The notes under the pieces are model-generated. The model did no database searches. It saw nothing but the letters and a program-made list of their open reading frames with translations, and was not told the origin of the DNA. From Psychrilyobacter piezotolerans (lineage in GTDB: Bacteria; Fusobacteriota; Fusobacteriia; Fusobacteriales; Fusobacteriaceae), in contig NZ_QUAJ01000003.1 of NCBI RefSeq assembly GCF_003391055.1, forward strand, positions 62,001 through 126,000: 64,000 nt of DNA, read 5' to 3'. Positions within the stretch are counted from its first letter, which is position 1, and every line of letters begins with the position of its first letter. A program made the translations under genes and the position numbers. This document shows positions 42,515 through 50,822 of this stretch, piece by piece.

Positions 42515-42524
42515 GAAACGTTTC
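42515..42524. promoter_or_regulatory. LacI-type operator before malE
   Basis: GAAACGTTTC, a perfect palindrome with central CG, placed about 10 bases downstream of the expected start site. The form is that of MalR/CcpA-like LacI-family operators, so it could block transcription. Confidence 0.65.
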
Positions 42525-42548
42525 CAAAAACTTTAAAAGGGGGAAAAA

Positions 42549-43826
42549 ATGAAGAGAATTATTTTAGGAATTACAATTTTTATCTTATCATTTGGAATGA
42601 TGGCATGCGGGGGAAAGGAAGAAAATAAAGAAACACCTAAAGAAGCAGAGACTGCTCAAACGACAGCAACTAATGAAATTGTACCAGAGGAAGGCGCAGT
42701 ATTAAAGATATGGGAATCACAGGGAACAGTTGGAGAATATATTAAATTTGCAGCAAAAAAATATGAAGAAAAATATGGAGTACATGTTGTTTTAGAAGAA
42801 AATAATATATCTACTATTAAAAATAAAGTAATTCAAGACGGACCGGCAGGAACAGCAGCAGACGTTTTTGTTGCACCTCATGACCAGATTGGAAACTTAG
42901 TTCAATCAGGGCTTATCATGGAAAATTTATTGAGTGCTGACAGGGTAAAAAATGACTTTTTAGCGGCTGCAAGTATAGGGGTAACAAACGGAGGAAAGGT
43001 TTACGGATTCCCCATGGCTATCGAAACTTATGCTCTATACTACAACAAGGATCTCTTAACTGAAGCTCCAAAGACATTTGAAGACTTAATTAAATTTGGA
43101 GAAAATTTTACAGATAAATCTCAAAATAAATTTGGAATTTTCTGGGACATTTCTAACTTTTATTATGCTCATATGTTCATGGCTATGGATGGGGGATATG
43201 TTTTCGGAAAAAATGGTACAGATGCTGACGATATAGGTTTAGATAATGCAGGAGCTATAAAGGGAATAAATGAGATGTTATTACTAAAACCCATCTCAGT
43301 TGAAAATGCAGGAGATGTAAGTTATGACGCTATGACAGGTTTATTTGCAGAAGGAAAAGTAGCTGCTATTATAAACGGGCCATGGGGACTAGAAGGAGCA
43401 GAGAAATCAGGAGTTAACTTTGATGTTGCACCAATTCCTACATTTGACGGGAAACACCCGGCTTCTTTTTCCGGGATCAGAACTTTATTGGTAAACTCAT
43501 ATACTAAATATCCAAAGGCAGCTCAATTATTCGCTGAATTTGCAACTTCTGATGAGATGTTAATCGAGAGATTTAAGATGACCAACCAATTGCCGCCAGT
43601 TAAGGCATTAATCGATGCACCTGAGATTATTAACCACAAATATACAAAAGCTTTCTTAGAGCAGGCTCAATATGCAGTGCCTATGCCGGCGATTCCTGAG
43701 ATGGGATTAATATGGGAACCAGCAGGAGCAGCAGTTACAGATATTTGGAATGGAAAGGTAACAACTGAAGAAGGGTTAAAAAATATGACTAAGATCATAA
43801 AGGAACAGATGGAAACTAGAAAATAA
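42549..43826 (+). CDS. Sugar ABC transporter binding lipoprotein (MalE-like)
   Basis: Extracytoplasmic solute-binding protein of 425 residues. The signal peptide ends in a lipobox (FGMMACGG, Cys at residue 20). A Glu/Thr-rich linker leads to a family-1 binding domain with LKIWESQGTVGEYIKFAAKKYEEKYG, ADVFVAPHDQIGNLVQSGLI and FPMAIETYALYYNKDLL, as in maltose/maltodextrin-binding proteins. First gene of a three-gene operon with two permeases. Control by a LacI-type repressor is suggested by the GAAACGTTTC site. Confidence 0.9.
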   Translation: MKRIILGITIFILSFGMMACGGKEENKETPKEAETAQTTATNEIVPEEGAVLKIWESQGTVGEYIKFAAKKYEEKYGVHVVLEENNISTIKNKVIQDGPAGTAADVFVAPHDQIGNLVQSGLIMENLLSADRVKNDFLAAASIGVTNGGKVYGFPMAIETYALYYNKDLLTEAPKTFEDLIKFGENFTDKSQNKFGIFWDISNFYYAHMFMAMDGGYVFGKNGTDADDIGLDNAGAIKGINEMLLLKPISVENAGDVSYDAMTGLFAEGKVAAIINGPWGLEGAEKSGVNFDVAPIPTFDGKHPASFSGIRTLLVNSYTKYPKAAQLFAEFATSDEMLIERFKMTNQLPPVKALIDAPEIINHKYTKAFLEQAQYAVPMPAIPEMGLIWEPAGAAVTDIWNGKVTTEEGLKNMTKIIKEQMETRK

Positions 43827-43885
43827 TTATAAATTTAACGAGCACCTGCCAGGTGCTCAAATAATATGTAGAAAAGAGGTAGGAG

Positions 43886-45175
43886 ATGAATAGGGAAAAA
43901 AGATCAATGTTGCTGTCTTGTCTTTTTATGGGACTGGGACAGTTATATAATAAATATTTTCTTAAGGGAATAGTTTTATTTATAATTGAATTATTATATC
44001 TTATAAAAATACCAAGGATTATAAAAGGAATTTGGGGTGTTGTAACACTGGGGGAAACTACTCAGAAAATGAATGGATTCCAAATTATACAGGGAGATCA
44101 CTCAGTTTTTTTACTGATTGAGGGTGTTGTAACTATTATAATGTTGTTTATTTTGTTGGGGTTATATATATGGAATATTAAAGATGCCAAAAGAATAGGA
44201 CATGAGATGGACAATTGTAAATCTTATATGTCAACAAAACAATATTTAATAAAGGTATATGATCGCAGCTTTGTGTCTATAATGTTAACACCGGCTACAC
44301 TGGGTGTCTTATTTTTCATTTTGTTACCGATAATGGTAACGGTCCTGGTAGCTTTTACAAATTATTCAGCACCAGATCATATCCCTCCTAGAAACTTAGT
44401 GGACTGGGTAGGGTTTAAGAACTTTATAGATATTTTTAAATTAAAAATTTGGAGTAAAACATTTATAAAAATCGGAAGTTGGACGGTCATATGGGCCGCC
44501 CTGTCAACGCTGTTAAATTATTCGTGTGGGCTTATCATGGCACTTATGATGAACAGAAAAAATATTAAATTCAAGGGGTTTTGGAGAACTATATTTATCC
44601 TGCCCTATGCTGTACCGGCATTTATTTCTCTGTTGGTATTCAGGTTATTATTTAGCGGAATTGGACCTATTAATAATTTAATTGTCAGTTTCGGATTTGA
44701 TAAAATACCTTTTTTTACCGATCCATTACTGGCAAAAGTTAGTTTGATACTCATCAATACGTGGCTCGGGGCACCGTATTTTATGGTGTTACTCTCAGGG
44801 TCTCTGACTAACATTTCAAGTTCAATCTATGAAGCCGCAGAGATTGATGGTGCATCTAAGTGGGTTCAATTTCGTAAGATAACACTGCCGTTATTATTAT
44901 TTCAGACTGCACCTGTATTAATCTTAACTTTTGCATATAATTTTAATAATTTTGGAGCAATATACCTGTTGACAAACGGAAGTCCGACAAATTCAGCTCT
45001 CAGATATGCAGGAGAAACAGATATTTTAATAACCTGGATATTTAAATTAACCAATGATCAAAGTCAATTCTATATGGCAGCAGTTATATCGATAATTTTA
45101 TTTATTTTTATAGCATCATTTTCCACATATCAATTTATGAAAAGCAAGTCATTTACAGAGGAGGATATGATGTAA
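43886..45175 (+). CDS. MalF-like sugar ABC permease
   Basis: 429 residues with about eight membrane helices. An N-terminal extension of two or three helices precedes the binding-protein-dependent permease core. EAA loop: YEAAEIDGASKWVQFRKITLPLL near residue 311. It ends with the MalF-like NFNNFGAIYLLTNGSP region. AGAGGTAGGAG precedes the ATG. Its stop overlaps the malG-like start by one base (TAATG). Confidence 0.9.
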   Translation: MNREKRSMLLSCLFMGLGQLYNKYFLKGIVLFIIELLYLIKIPRIIKGIWGVVTLGETTQKMNGFQIIQGDHSVFLLIEGVVTIIMLFILLGLYIWNIKDAKRIGHEMDNCKSYMSTKQYLIKVYDRSFVSIMLTPATLGVLFFILLPIMVTVLVAFTNYSAPDHIPPRNLVDWVGFKNFIDIFKLKIWSKTFIKIGSWTVIWAALSTLLNYSCGLIMALMMNRKNIKFKGFWRTIFILPYAVPAFISLLVFRLLFSGIGPINNLIVSFGFDKIPFFTDPLLAKVSLILINTWLGAPYFMVLLSGSLTNISSSIYEAAEIDGASKWVQFRKITLPLLLFQTAPVLILTFAYNFNNFGAIYLLTNGSPTNSALRYAGETDILITWIFKLTNDQSQFYMAAVISIILFIFIASFSTYQFMKSKSFTEEDMM

Positions 45176-46014
45176 TGAGTAAGACAAAAATAATAGATAA
45201 GATTTTAGACGGATTAACATATCTTGGTTTAATACTGATAACACTCAGTGTACTTCTGCCCCTAACATGGATTGTATTGTCATCCATGCAGGTCGGAAAC
45301 AGTCTGTACAGCTCCACCTTCTTACCGAAATCATTAACCTTGGATCATTATAAAGCTTTGTTCTCCAAAACAGATTTTCCAATCTGGTATATGAATACAT
45401 TGAAGATAGCAACACTGAATATGATTTTAGGAGTTATTATCACAACCCTTACAGCCTATACATTTTCCAGGTACAAATTTAGGGGGAGAAAACAAGCAAT
45501 GATAGGGATGCTGGTATTACAGATGTTTCCATCTTTTTTAGCCATGACAGCCATCTATATTTTAATCACCAAGATGGGTCTTATGGACACCCATGCAGGA
45601 CTTTTAATGGTATATATTGCCGGACAAATCCCATATAATTCATGGTTAGTAAAAGGGTATTTTGACGGGATACCTAAGAGTTTGGATGAAGCAGCCAGAG
45701 TAGACGGGGCAGGTCATCTGACTATATTTATAAAGATAATCATGCCTATTACTAAACCAATAGTTGTATTTGTTGCACTGACAAATTTTATTGGACCATG
45801 GTTTGATTTTATCTTTCCCAAACTACTCCTTAGAAGTGCAGAGAAAAAAACTCTTGCCGTTGGAATTTTTGAATGGATTTCAAGCAGAGCAAATGATAAT
45901 TTTACACAATTTGCAGCGGCTTCCATATTGATTGCCGTACCTATTGCTGTTTTATTTATGTATCTGCAAAAACATATCGTGGCAGGATTATCTGCCGGTG
46001 CAACTAAGGGGTAA
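45175..46014 (+). CDS. MalG-like sugar ABC permease
   Basis: 279-residue partner permease with six helices and the EAA loop LDEAARVDGAGHLTIFIKIIMPI near residue 167; SLTLDHYKALF and the C-terminal GLSAGATKG are typical of MalG. Translationally coupled to malF. No ATPase gene follows, so a MalK/MsmK-type ATPase encoded elsewhere must power the importer. Confidence 0.92.
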   Translation: MSKTKIIDKILDGLTYLGLILITLSVLLPLTWIVLSSMQVGNSLYSSTFLPKSLTLDHYKALFSKTDFPIWYMNTLKIATLNMILGVIITTLTAYTFSRYKFRGRKQAMIGMLVLQMFPSFLAMTAIYILITKMGLMDTHAGLLMVYIAGQIPYNSWLVKGYFDGIPKSLDEAARVDGAGHLTIFIKIIMPITKPIVVFVALTNFIGPWFDFIFPKLLLRSAEKKTLAVGIFEWISSRANDNFTQFAAASILIAVPIAVLFMYLQKHIVAGLSAGATKG

Positions 46015-46020
46015 GCAAAA

Positions 46021-46061
46021 ACCTTCTGAATTATTGGGATCAATAATTCAGAAGGTTTTTT
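46021..46061 (+). terminator. malEFG terminator
   Basis: Perfect 16-bp arms (46021-46036, 46041-46056) with T run. Confidence 0.95.
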
Positions 46062-46118
46062 ATTATTTATTTTATTATCCTATGTTATAATAGAGGCTAT
46101 AGAAGAGGTGAAAAATTT

Positions 46119-46991
46119 ATGAAAAAATATAAAAAAGTATATATAGAGATAACCAACAGGTGCAATTTAAAGTGTAGTTTTTGCCCCCAGGGGGTCAGGA
46201 CTCCTAAAATTATGACTGTGGATGAATTCAGGCATATTTTAGATGAGATAAAGCCCTATAGTGATTATATCTATCTCCATGTAAAGGGAGAACCCCTGTC
46301 ACATCCGGAGATAGCTGGTTTTTTAGACCTTGCAGAAGAAAAGAATATAAAGGTGAATATAACTACCAACGGAACCTTGATAGGCAGGGTAGGAGAAAAG
46401 ATAGCAGATAAAAAAGCATTCAGACAGATTAATTTTTCCCTCCATTCCTTTGACGGGGATATGGATAAGATCGATGAAGATGACTACCTGAAAAAAATAT
46501 TGGATTTCACAAAAAAATCACTTTCTCTGGAAAATACCTATATTTCCCTGAGATTATGGAACTTCCACGGGGGTAATAAAAATGAGATTCAGATGGAAGG
46601 AAACAGGAAAATTATAGGTAAGATAGAAAGGTATTTTGATTTAGAGTATAAGATCGAGGATAAGCTGATTCCAGGTCGGGGATTAAAGATAAAGGACAGG
46701 TTATATCTCAATACAGATATGGAATTTAAATGGCCGGAACTCTGTGACAAAGATGAAAATGAAGATGGATTTTGCTACGGACTCCGGACTCAGATAGGGA
46801 TCTTAGTAGATGGGACGGTGATTCCCTGCTGTTTAGACGGTGAAGGGGTGGTAAATCTCGGGAATATCTTTGAAAAGCCATTTAAGGAGATAATAGAGGG
46901 GAAAAGAGCCACTGCTATCTATGATGGATTCAGCAATAAAAAGGCTGTAGAGGAACTGTGTAAAAAGTGTACCTTTAAAGGAAAGTTTTAA
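46119..46991 (+). CDS. Radical SAM/SPASM protein
   Basis: 290 residues. The radical SAM cluster motif is TNRCNLKCSFCPQG (Cys 15, 19, 22), followed by HVKGEPLSHPE and NITTNGT. The C-terminal SPASM-like region (GFCYGLRTQIGILVDGTVIPCC, then ELCKKCTF) binds further cluster(s). Such proteins modify peptides or enzymes, but no partner is encoded next to it, so no substrate is proposed. GAAGAGGTGAAAAATTT precedes the ATG. Confidence 0.85.
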   Translation: MKKYKKVYIEITNRCNLKCSFCPQGVRTPKIMTVDEFRHILDEIKPYSDYIYLHVKGEPLSHPEIAGFLDLAEEKNIKVNITTNGTLIGRVGEKIADKKAFRQINFSLHSFDGDMDKIDEDDYLKKILDFTKKSLSLENTYISLRLWNFHGGNKNEIQMEGNRKIIGKIERYFDLEYKIEDKLIPGRGLKIKDRLYLNTDMEFKWPELCDKDENEDGFCYGLRTQIGILVDGTVIPCCLDGEGVVNLGNIFEKPFKEIIEGKRATAIYDGFSNKKAVEELCKKCTFKGKF

Positions 46992-47080
46992 ATGGAGAAA
47001 AAAGCAAATTAAAAATTAAAAAATCAGACTTAAAAAATTTAGCCATGGATAAATACTAATATTGACAAATTCAAAACTGA

Positions 47081-47110
47081 ACCACGAATTACGTGAATGA
47101 ACACGAATGA
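47081..47110. repeat. TTCGTG-type dispersed repeat copy (inverted)
   Basis: ACCACGAATTACGTGAATG followed by AACACGAATGA. Reverse-orientation relative of 28361 and 48356, ending just before the sirtuin gene's hairpin. Confidence 0.6.
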
Positions 47111-47116
47111 AGTTAT

Positions 47117-47131
47117 TTCGCCAAAGGCGAA
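47117..47131 (+). promoter_or_regulatory. Mini-hairpin before sirtuin ribosome-binding site
   Basis: TTCGCC-AAA-GGCGAA directly before GGGGAGGAAA. Confidence 0.55.
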
Positions 47132-47145
47132 GGGGAGGAAACTCT

Positions 47146-47847
47146 ATGTATGAAAAACTGAAAAAAATAATAGATGAAAGTGATAATATTGTATTCTTTG
47201 GAGGAGCCGGTGTTTCTACAGAAAGTGGAATTCCTGATTTTAGGAGTGCAACAGGTTTATATTCCCATACCCCTGAATATCTGGTCAGCAGAACATATTT
47301 TGATAAAAATAAAGAGGGTTTTTTTGAATTTTATAAGAAACATCTGGTATATCCAGGTGTTAAACCAAATGATGCCCACAAGGTCTTGGCACATTTAGAA
47401 AAAAATGGTAAATTAAAGGCGGTTATTACCCAGAATATAGACGGACTGCATCAGATGGCAGGAAGTGAAAATGTTTTAGAACTTCACGGCAGTATCCACA
47501 GAAATCACTGTATGGACTGCGGAACCTTCTATACTTTAGATGAAATTATGGCTAGAAAAGGTGTACCCCATTGTACCAAGTGTAACGGGGTAATAAAACC
47601 GGATGTTACCCTGTATGAAGAAATTCCGGACATGGATAGTTATGATAGAGCCATGCACTATATTTCTGCTGCAGATGTTTTAATAATTGGTGGAACCTCA
47701 CTGGTAGTCCAGCCTGCAGCTTCCCTGGTAGACCTTTACAGGGGAGACAAATTGATTCTGATAAATAAAGATTCCACAAGGTATGACACCAGAGCAGATC
47801 TGGTTATCTCGGATAAAATAGGAAAAGTTTTAAAGGCCATCAAATAA
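47146..47847 (+). CDS. NAD-dependent protein deacylase, sirtuin (CobB-like)
   Basis: Removes acyl groups from lysines with NAD. GGAGVSTESGIPDFRSATGLY (residues 18-38) binds NAD, TQNIDGLHQMAG and LELHGS carry the catalytic Asn and His, and four zinc cysteines are in CMDCGTF and CTKCNG. 233 residues. I use the ATG at 47146 since GGGGAGGAAACTCT precedes it. A 77-residue protein follows. This is a canonical sirtuin, unlike the SIR2 gene at 60276. Confidence 0.93.
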   Translation: MYEKLKKIIDESDNIVFFGGAGVSTESGIPDFRSATGLYSHTPEYLVSRTYFDKNKEGFFEFYKKHLVYPGVKPNDAHKVLAHLEKNGKLKAVITQNIDGLHQMAGSENVLELHGSIHRNHCMDCGTFYTLDEIMARKGVPHCTKCNGVIKPDVTLYEEIPDMDSYDRAMHYISAADVLIIGGTSLVVQPAASLVDLYRGDKLILINKDSTRYDTRADLVISDKIGKVLKAIK

Positions 47848-47896
47848 AAGGCTGGAGAAAATTTAAAAATAGTTTTAAAATAATAGGAGGAAAAAT

Positions 47897-48130
47897 ATGT
47901 ACGATTTACAGGAATGTGTTGAAAAATTAAATGAATATTTAGAGGAATTATTACCAGGGATAGATGGTGAAATAGATATTGATATGAGTGAAGAAAAAGA
48001 TAACTATTATTGGAATTTTGATTATGATAAAAGAAGTTATATGCTTACTTGTAACAAGGAAACAGGAGAGATTCTAGGTGAAAGCTGGAGAGAGGGAACC
48101 AAGGCACAGTATAAAAGGCACAACCAATAA
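47897..48130 (+). CDS. Small acidic protein, unknown
   Basis: 77 residues: an amphipathic N-terminal helix (MYDLQECVEKLNEYLEELL), then acidic strand-like segments (GEIDIDMSEEKDNYYWNFDY) and a basic end. No family recognised. AATAGGAGGAAAAAT gives a strong ribosome-binding site 49 bp behind the sirtuin gene, so it is probably expressed with it. Confidence 0.7.
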   Translation: MYDLQECVEKLNEYLEELLPGIDGEIDIDMSEEKDNYYWNFDYDKRSYMLTCNKETGEILGESWREGTKAQYKRHNQ

Positions 48131-48159
48131 TTGATAATTGACAATGAAAAGAGAAATAG

Positions 48160-48310
48160 TACAGCCGAAGTGGAACGACTATAAACTTCGTTTTTAAAAC
48201 CTAAAGAAAAAGAATTTCTTAGTGCAGCTCTTTATCTTTTTTTCTCAAAGTTCTATGTTTATGTAATAAACTAATAGTTCTTTGGTGATAACCCTAGCGG
48301 TTGCTTAGTA
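48160..48310. repeat. Dispersed modular repeat, copy C (rearranged)
   Basis: Begins with GAAGTGGAACGACTATAAACTTC, the end of the 3' module of copies B, D and F. It continues with AGTGCAGCTCTTTATCT, TTTTCTCAAAGTTCTATG and GCGGTTGCTTAGTAATGAA, shared with copy E (55905-55970). Confidence 0.7.
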
Positions 48311-48355
48311 ATGAAAGTCTTTTAAGACTTCTGTGTTGCAGCGTTAAAGTATATC

Positions 48356-48374
48356 ATTCGTGTAATTCGTGACA
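48356..48374. repeat. TTCGTG-type dispersed repeat copy
   Basis: ATTCGTGTAATTCGTGACA: two TTCGTG words nine bases apart, as at 28361-28390. Confidence 0.6.
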
Positions 48375-48513
48375 GAGTTCTAGAGGGTTTATATCAGTGA
48401 TAACCATAGCTATTATCAGATTTGATCCGCGTTCTATGGATTAAAAGTTTTGAATTTAATAATCAGAGAAAATCTGTGTATCAGTGTCAAAGATATTATT
48501 TAAAAAAAATTAG

Positions 48514-48541
48514 TTGTAATTTTTTGGTATTCTGATACAAT
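48514..48541 (+). promoter_or_regulatory. Promoter of the thiamine/HMP import operon
   Basis: TTGTAA (48514-48519), 16-bp spacer, TACAAT (48536-48541). Confidence 0.55.
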
Positions 48542-48555
48542 GAAGTACAAATAAA

Positions 48556-48699
48556 TATTGCAGGAGCTTTTGCTGAGAGGAGATGTTATAGTCTCGACTG
48601 TTAACCTGATCTAGATAATGCTAGCGTAGGATGAATTTTTATAGGGTATGAATAAGTATATTTATATTTAATAAGGCTTCCTTCGGGAGGTCTTTTTTT
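48556..48699 (+). promoter_or_regulatory. TPP riboswitch (THI element) and terminator
   Basis: The aptamer has GCAGGAGCTTTTGCTGAGA on the 5' side and AACCTGATCTAGATAATG, then CTAGCGTAGGATGAA on the 3' side: the two conserved TPP-sensing halves. An 8-bp UUCG-type hairpin (AGGCTTCC-TTCG-GGAGGTCT, 48672-48691) with a T run follows. TPP binding should cause termination ahead of the import genes. Confidence 0.95.
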
Positions 48700-48733
48700 T
48701 TGTTTAAAGGCAATTCATGAATTACCCATACGT

Positions 48734-48757
48734 ATTATTATTATTATTATTATTATT
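48734..48757 (+). repeat. (ATT)8 microsatellite
   Basis: Eight perfect ATT units between the riboswitch terminator and the first gene's ribosome-binding site. In one frame it would encode polyleucine, but no start signal supports this. Confidence 0.9.
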
Positions 48758-48761
48758 AATT

Positions 48762-48774
48762 TCGCAAAAGGCGA
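48762..48774 (+). promoter_or_regulatory. Mini-hairpin before thiamine-binding protein gene
   Basis: TCGC-AAAAG-GCGA a few bases before AAAAGGAGGAAGG. Confidence 0.45.
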
Positions 48775-48791
48775 TTAAAAGGAGGAAGGAA

Positions 48792-49091
48792 ATGGCATTG
48801 GCAAACATGGATATTCAGATACTGCCTACCATAGAGGGGGGAGAAAAGGAAAAATATACTGTGATAGACAGGGTGATAGAACACATCATAGGGACAGGGT
48901 TAAAATATGAGGTAGGAGGACTGGGAACAACTATAGAGGGAGAGTTTAAAGATCTTTTGAGTATATTGGAAAAAGCCCAGGAAATTTGTTTCGATGAAGG
49001 AGCTGAAAGGGTAACAACTATAGCAAAATTTGATCATAAAAAAGAAGGGATAACCATAGATGAAAAAGTCGGTAAATACAGAAAAAAATAA
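48792..49091 (+). CDS. MTH1187/YkoF-type thiamine-binding protein
   Basis: 99-residue ferredoxin-like-fold protein: MALANMDIQILPTIEGG, then VIDRVIEHIIGTGLKYEVGGLGTTIEGEF. Members bind thiamine or HMP and are commonly next to thiamine-precursor transporters. I use the ATG at 48792, preceded by AGGAGGAAGGAA, not the upstream ATG at 48717, which would add a polyleucine stretch encoded by the microsatellite. First gene behind the TPP riboswitch; overlaps the permease gene by 32 bp. Confidence 0.88.
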   Translation: MALANMDIQILPTIEGGEKEKYTVIDRVIEHIIGTGLKYEVGGLGTTIEGEFKDLLSILEKAQEICFDEGAERVTTIAKFDHKKEGITIDEKVGKYRKK

Positions 49092-49824
49092 TTTATTTTT
49101 AATAAGTTTATTGGTATTGGTGGTTGGCTGTGAGGTGATAATCAGAGCCTTGGAGATACCCGGGTATATTCTGCCAACTCCTACAAGGGTAATTGCGGCA
49201 TTGTACAGCCAAAAAGAAGTTTTATTCAGCCATTCTCTGGTGACTTTGTTTGAAGCCCTGACGGGATTTATCCTGTCGATCTTTTTTGCTCTAGTCATAG
49301 GAGGGATTGTATATCCCTTTGAGAAGGTAAAAAAATTGCTATATCCATATCTGTTGATCAGTCAGACGATTCCGTTGATAGCCATAGCACCTGTCATATT
49401 GATCTGGTTTGGATTTGGGGTCCTGCCTAAGATAATAATAGTGATATTAATCTGTACCTTCCCTATGCTTCTAAGTTTTTTAGGGGGATTAGAGGAAGTG
49501 GACAGGGAGATACTGGATCTGTTCCAGGTTATGGGAGCCGGTAAAAAGTATATATTTTTTAAAGTTATCCTGCCCTCAAGTCTGCCTGGTTTTTTTTCAG
49601 GAGTAAAAATTGCAGCGACTTATTCTATCATGGGAGCAGTAATAGGGGAGTGGCTGGGAGCCAAAAGCGGACTGGGAATATATATGACTAGAGCCATCAG
49701 CTCGTTTAAAACAGACTATCTTTTTGCCGCCATAATAGTGGTAGTTGTCCTTAGTCTGGCAATTTTTAAGGGAATAGAATATATAGAAAAAGCAGCTATG
49801 CCGTGGAAAAATAAAAAATCGTAA
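49060..49824 (+). CDS. ABC permease for HMP/thiamine precursor (ThiX-like)
   Basis: 254 residues with six helices. It is of the SsuC/TauC-like permease class (EVIIRALEIPGYILPTPTRVIAAL; EAA loop LFQVMGAGKKYIFFKVILPSSLPG near residue 160). With the NMT1-type binding protein and ATPase downstream it fits ThiXYZ, which imports formylaminopyrimidine or hydroxymethylpyrimidine for thiamine salvage. It starts inside the preceding gene. Confidence 0.88.
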   Translation: MKKSVNTEKNNLFLISLLVLVVGCEVIIRALEIPGYILPTPTRVIAALYSQKEVLFSHSLVTLFEALTGFILSIFFALVIGGIVYPFEKVKKLLYPYLLISQTIPLIAIAPVILIWFGFGVLPKIIIVILICTFPMLLSFLGGLEEVDREILDLFQVMGAGKKYIFFKVILPSSLPGFFSGVKIAATYSIMGAVIGEWLGAKSGLGIYMTRAISSFKTDYLFAAIIVVVVLSLAIFKGIEYIEKAAMPWKNKKS

Positions 49825-49855
49825 TTAAGAAATTTTAAAAAAAATAGGGGGAAAG

Positions 49856-50809
49856 ATGAGAAAAAGAGTGATAAGTTTATTGTTAGTTTTAAATATTGTA
49901 AGTATATTTGCACTGGAAAAGGTGGATATAGTTTTGGATTGGACACCTAATACCAATCATACAGGGATCTATGCAGCTAAAGAGATGGGATATTTTAAAG
50001 AAGAGGGGATAGAGGCGGATATATTACAGCCGGCCAATGGAACTTCTACCCAGTTAATAGCCACAGGAAGAGCTGATTTTGGTGTAACCTATCAGGAAGC
50101 TGTAACTTTCGCCAGATTAGAAGGTCTGCCTATAGTTTCATTGGGAGCAATAATCCAGCATAATACATCTGGTTTTGCATCACTGAAGGAAAAAGGAATA
50201 AAAAGCCCGGCTGACTTTAAAGGTAAAAACTATGGGGGGTGGGGATCACCGGTAGAGGAAGCCACTTTAAAGGAACTGATAGAACAAGATGGAGGAAGGA
50301 TTAAAGATATAAATATTCTTACTACCGGGTCTATGGACTTTTTCAAATCCAGTGAAAATGATGTAGATTTTGCCTGGGTATTTGAAGGGTGGACAAATAT
50401 AGAGGCTAAATTACAGGGGAAGAAATTGAACTATATCAGACTTAGAGATTATTCAGAAGATTTAGATTATTATACTCCGATATTTGCAAGTAGTGAAAAA
50501 CTTATAAAAACAAATCCGGAATTGGTAAAAAAAGTAATGAGAGCTGTGAAAAAAGGATATGAATACAGTGTAAAAAACCCGGAAAAAGCCGGAGAACTTC
50601 TTTTAAAAGAGGTCCCGGAATTGGATAGAAATTTAGTTATAGAAAGTCAAAAATATCTGGCTTCTAAATATACCGACGATGCTCCTTACTGGGGACATCA
50701 AAAGCTGGAAGTATGGGAAAGATATCAAAAATGGCTCTATAAAAACAATTTGATAGATGGGACTACAGATATGAAAAAAGCTTTCACCAATAAATTTTTG
50801 AAAAACTAA
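49856..50809 (+). CDS. NMT1/THI5-like binding protein (ThiY-like)
   Basis: Exported substrate-binding protein of 317 residues with a signal peptide (MRKRVISLLLVLNIVSIFA). VDIVLDWTPNTNHTGIYAAKE and GYFKEEGIEADILQPANGTS are hallmarks of the NMT1 family that binds pyrimidine precursors of thiamine; FARLEGLPIVSLGAIIQHNTSG follows. AGGGGGAAAG precedes the ATG. Not a lipoprotein: no lipobox Cys. Confidence 0.92.
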   Translation: MRKRVISLLLVLNIVSIFALEKVDIVLDWTPNTNHTGIYAAKEMGYFKEEGIEADILQPANGTSTQLIATGRADFGVTYQEAVTFARLEGLPIVSLGAIIQHNTSGFASLKEKGIKSPADFKGKNYGGWGSPVEEATLKELIEQDGGRIKDINILTTGSMDFFKSSENDVDFAWVFEGWTNIEAKLQGKKLNYIRLRDYSEDLDYYTPIFASSEKLIKTNPELVKKVMRAVKKGYEYSVKNPEKAGELLLKEVPELDRNLVIESQKYLASKYTDDAPYWGHQKLEVWERYQKWLYKNNLIDGTTDMKKAFTNKFLKN

Positions 50810-50822
50810 AAATAGGAGAGCT

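Larger units (their letters stand above)
48131..48513. other. Repeat-filled spacer before the TPP riboswitch
   Basis: No gene seen. It holds dispersed-repeat segments (48160-48310), a TTCGTG module (48356-48374) and an ATCTGTG-like module (48470-48486). Confidence 0.6.

Noticed and set aside
48717-48791. N-terminal polyleucine extension of the thiamine-binding protein from the ATG at 48717
   Set aside because: It is encoded by the ATT microsatellite, has no ribosome-binding site, and the ATG at 48792 has an excellent one and matches the family start.
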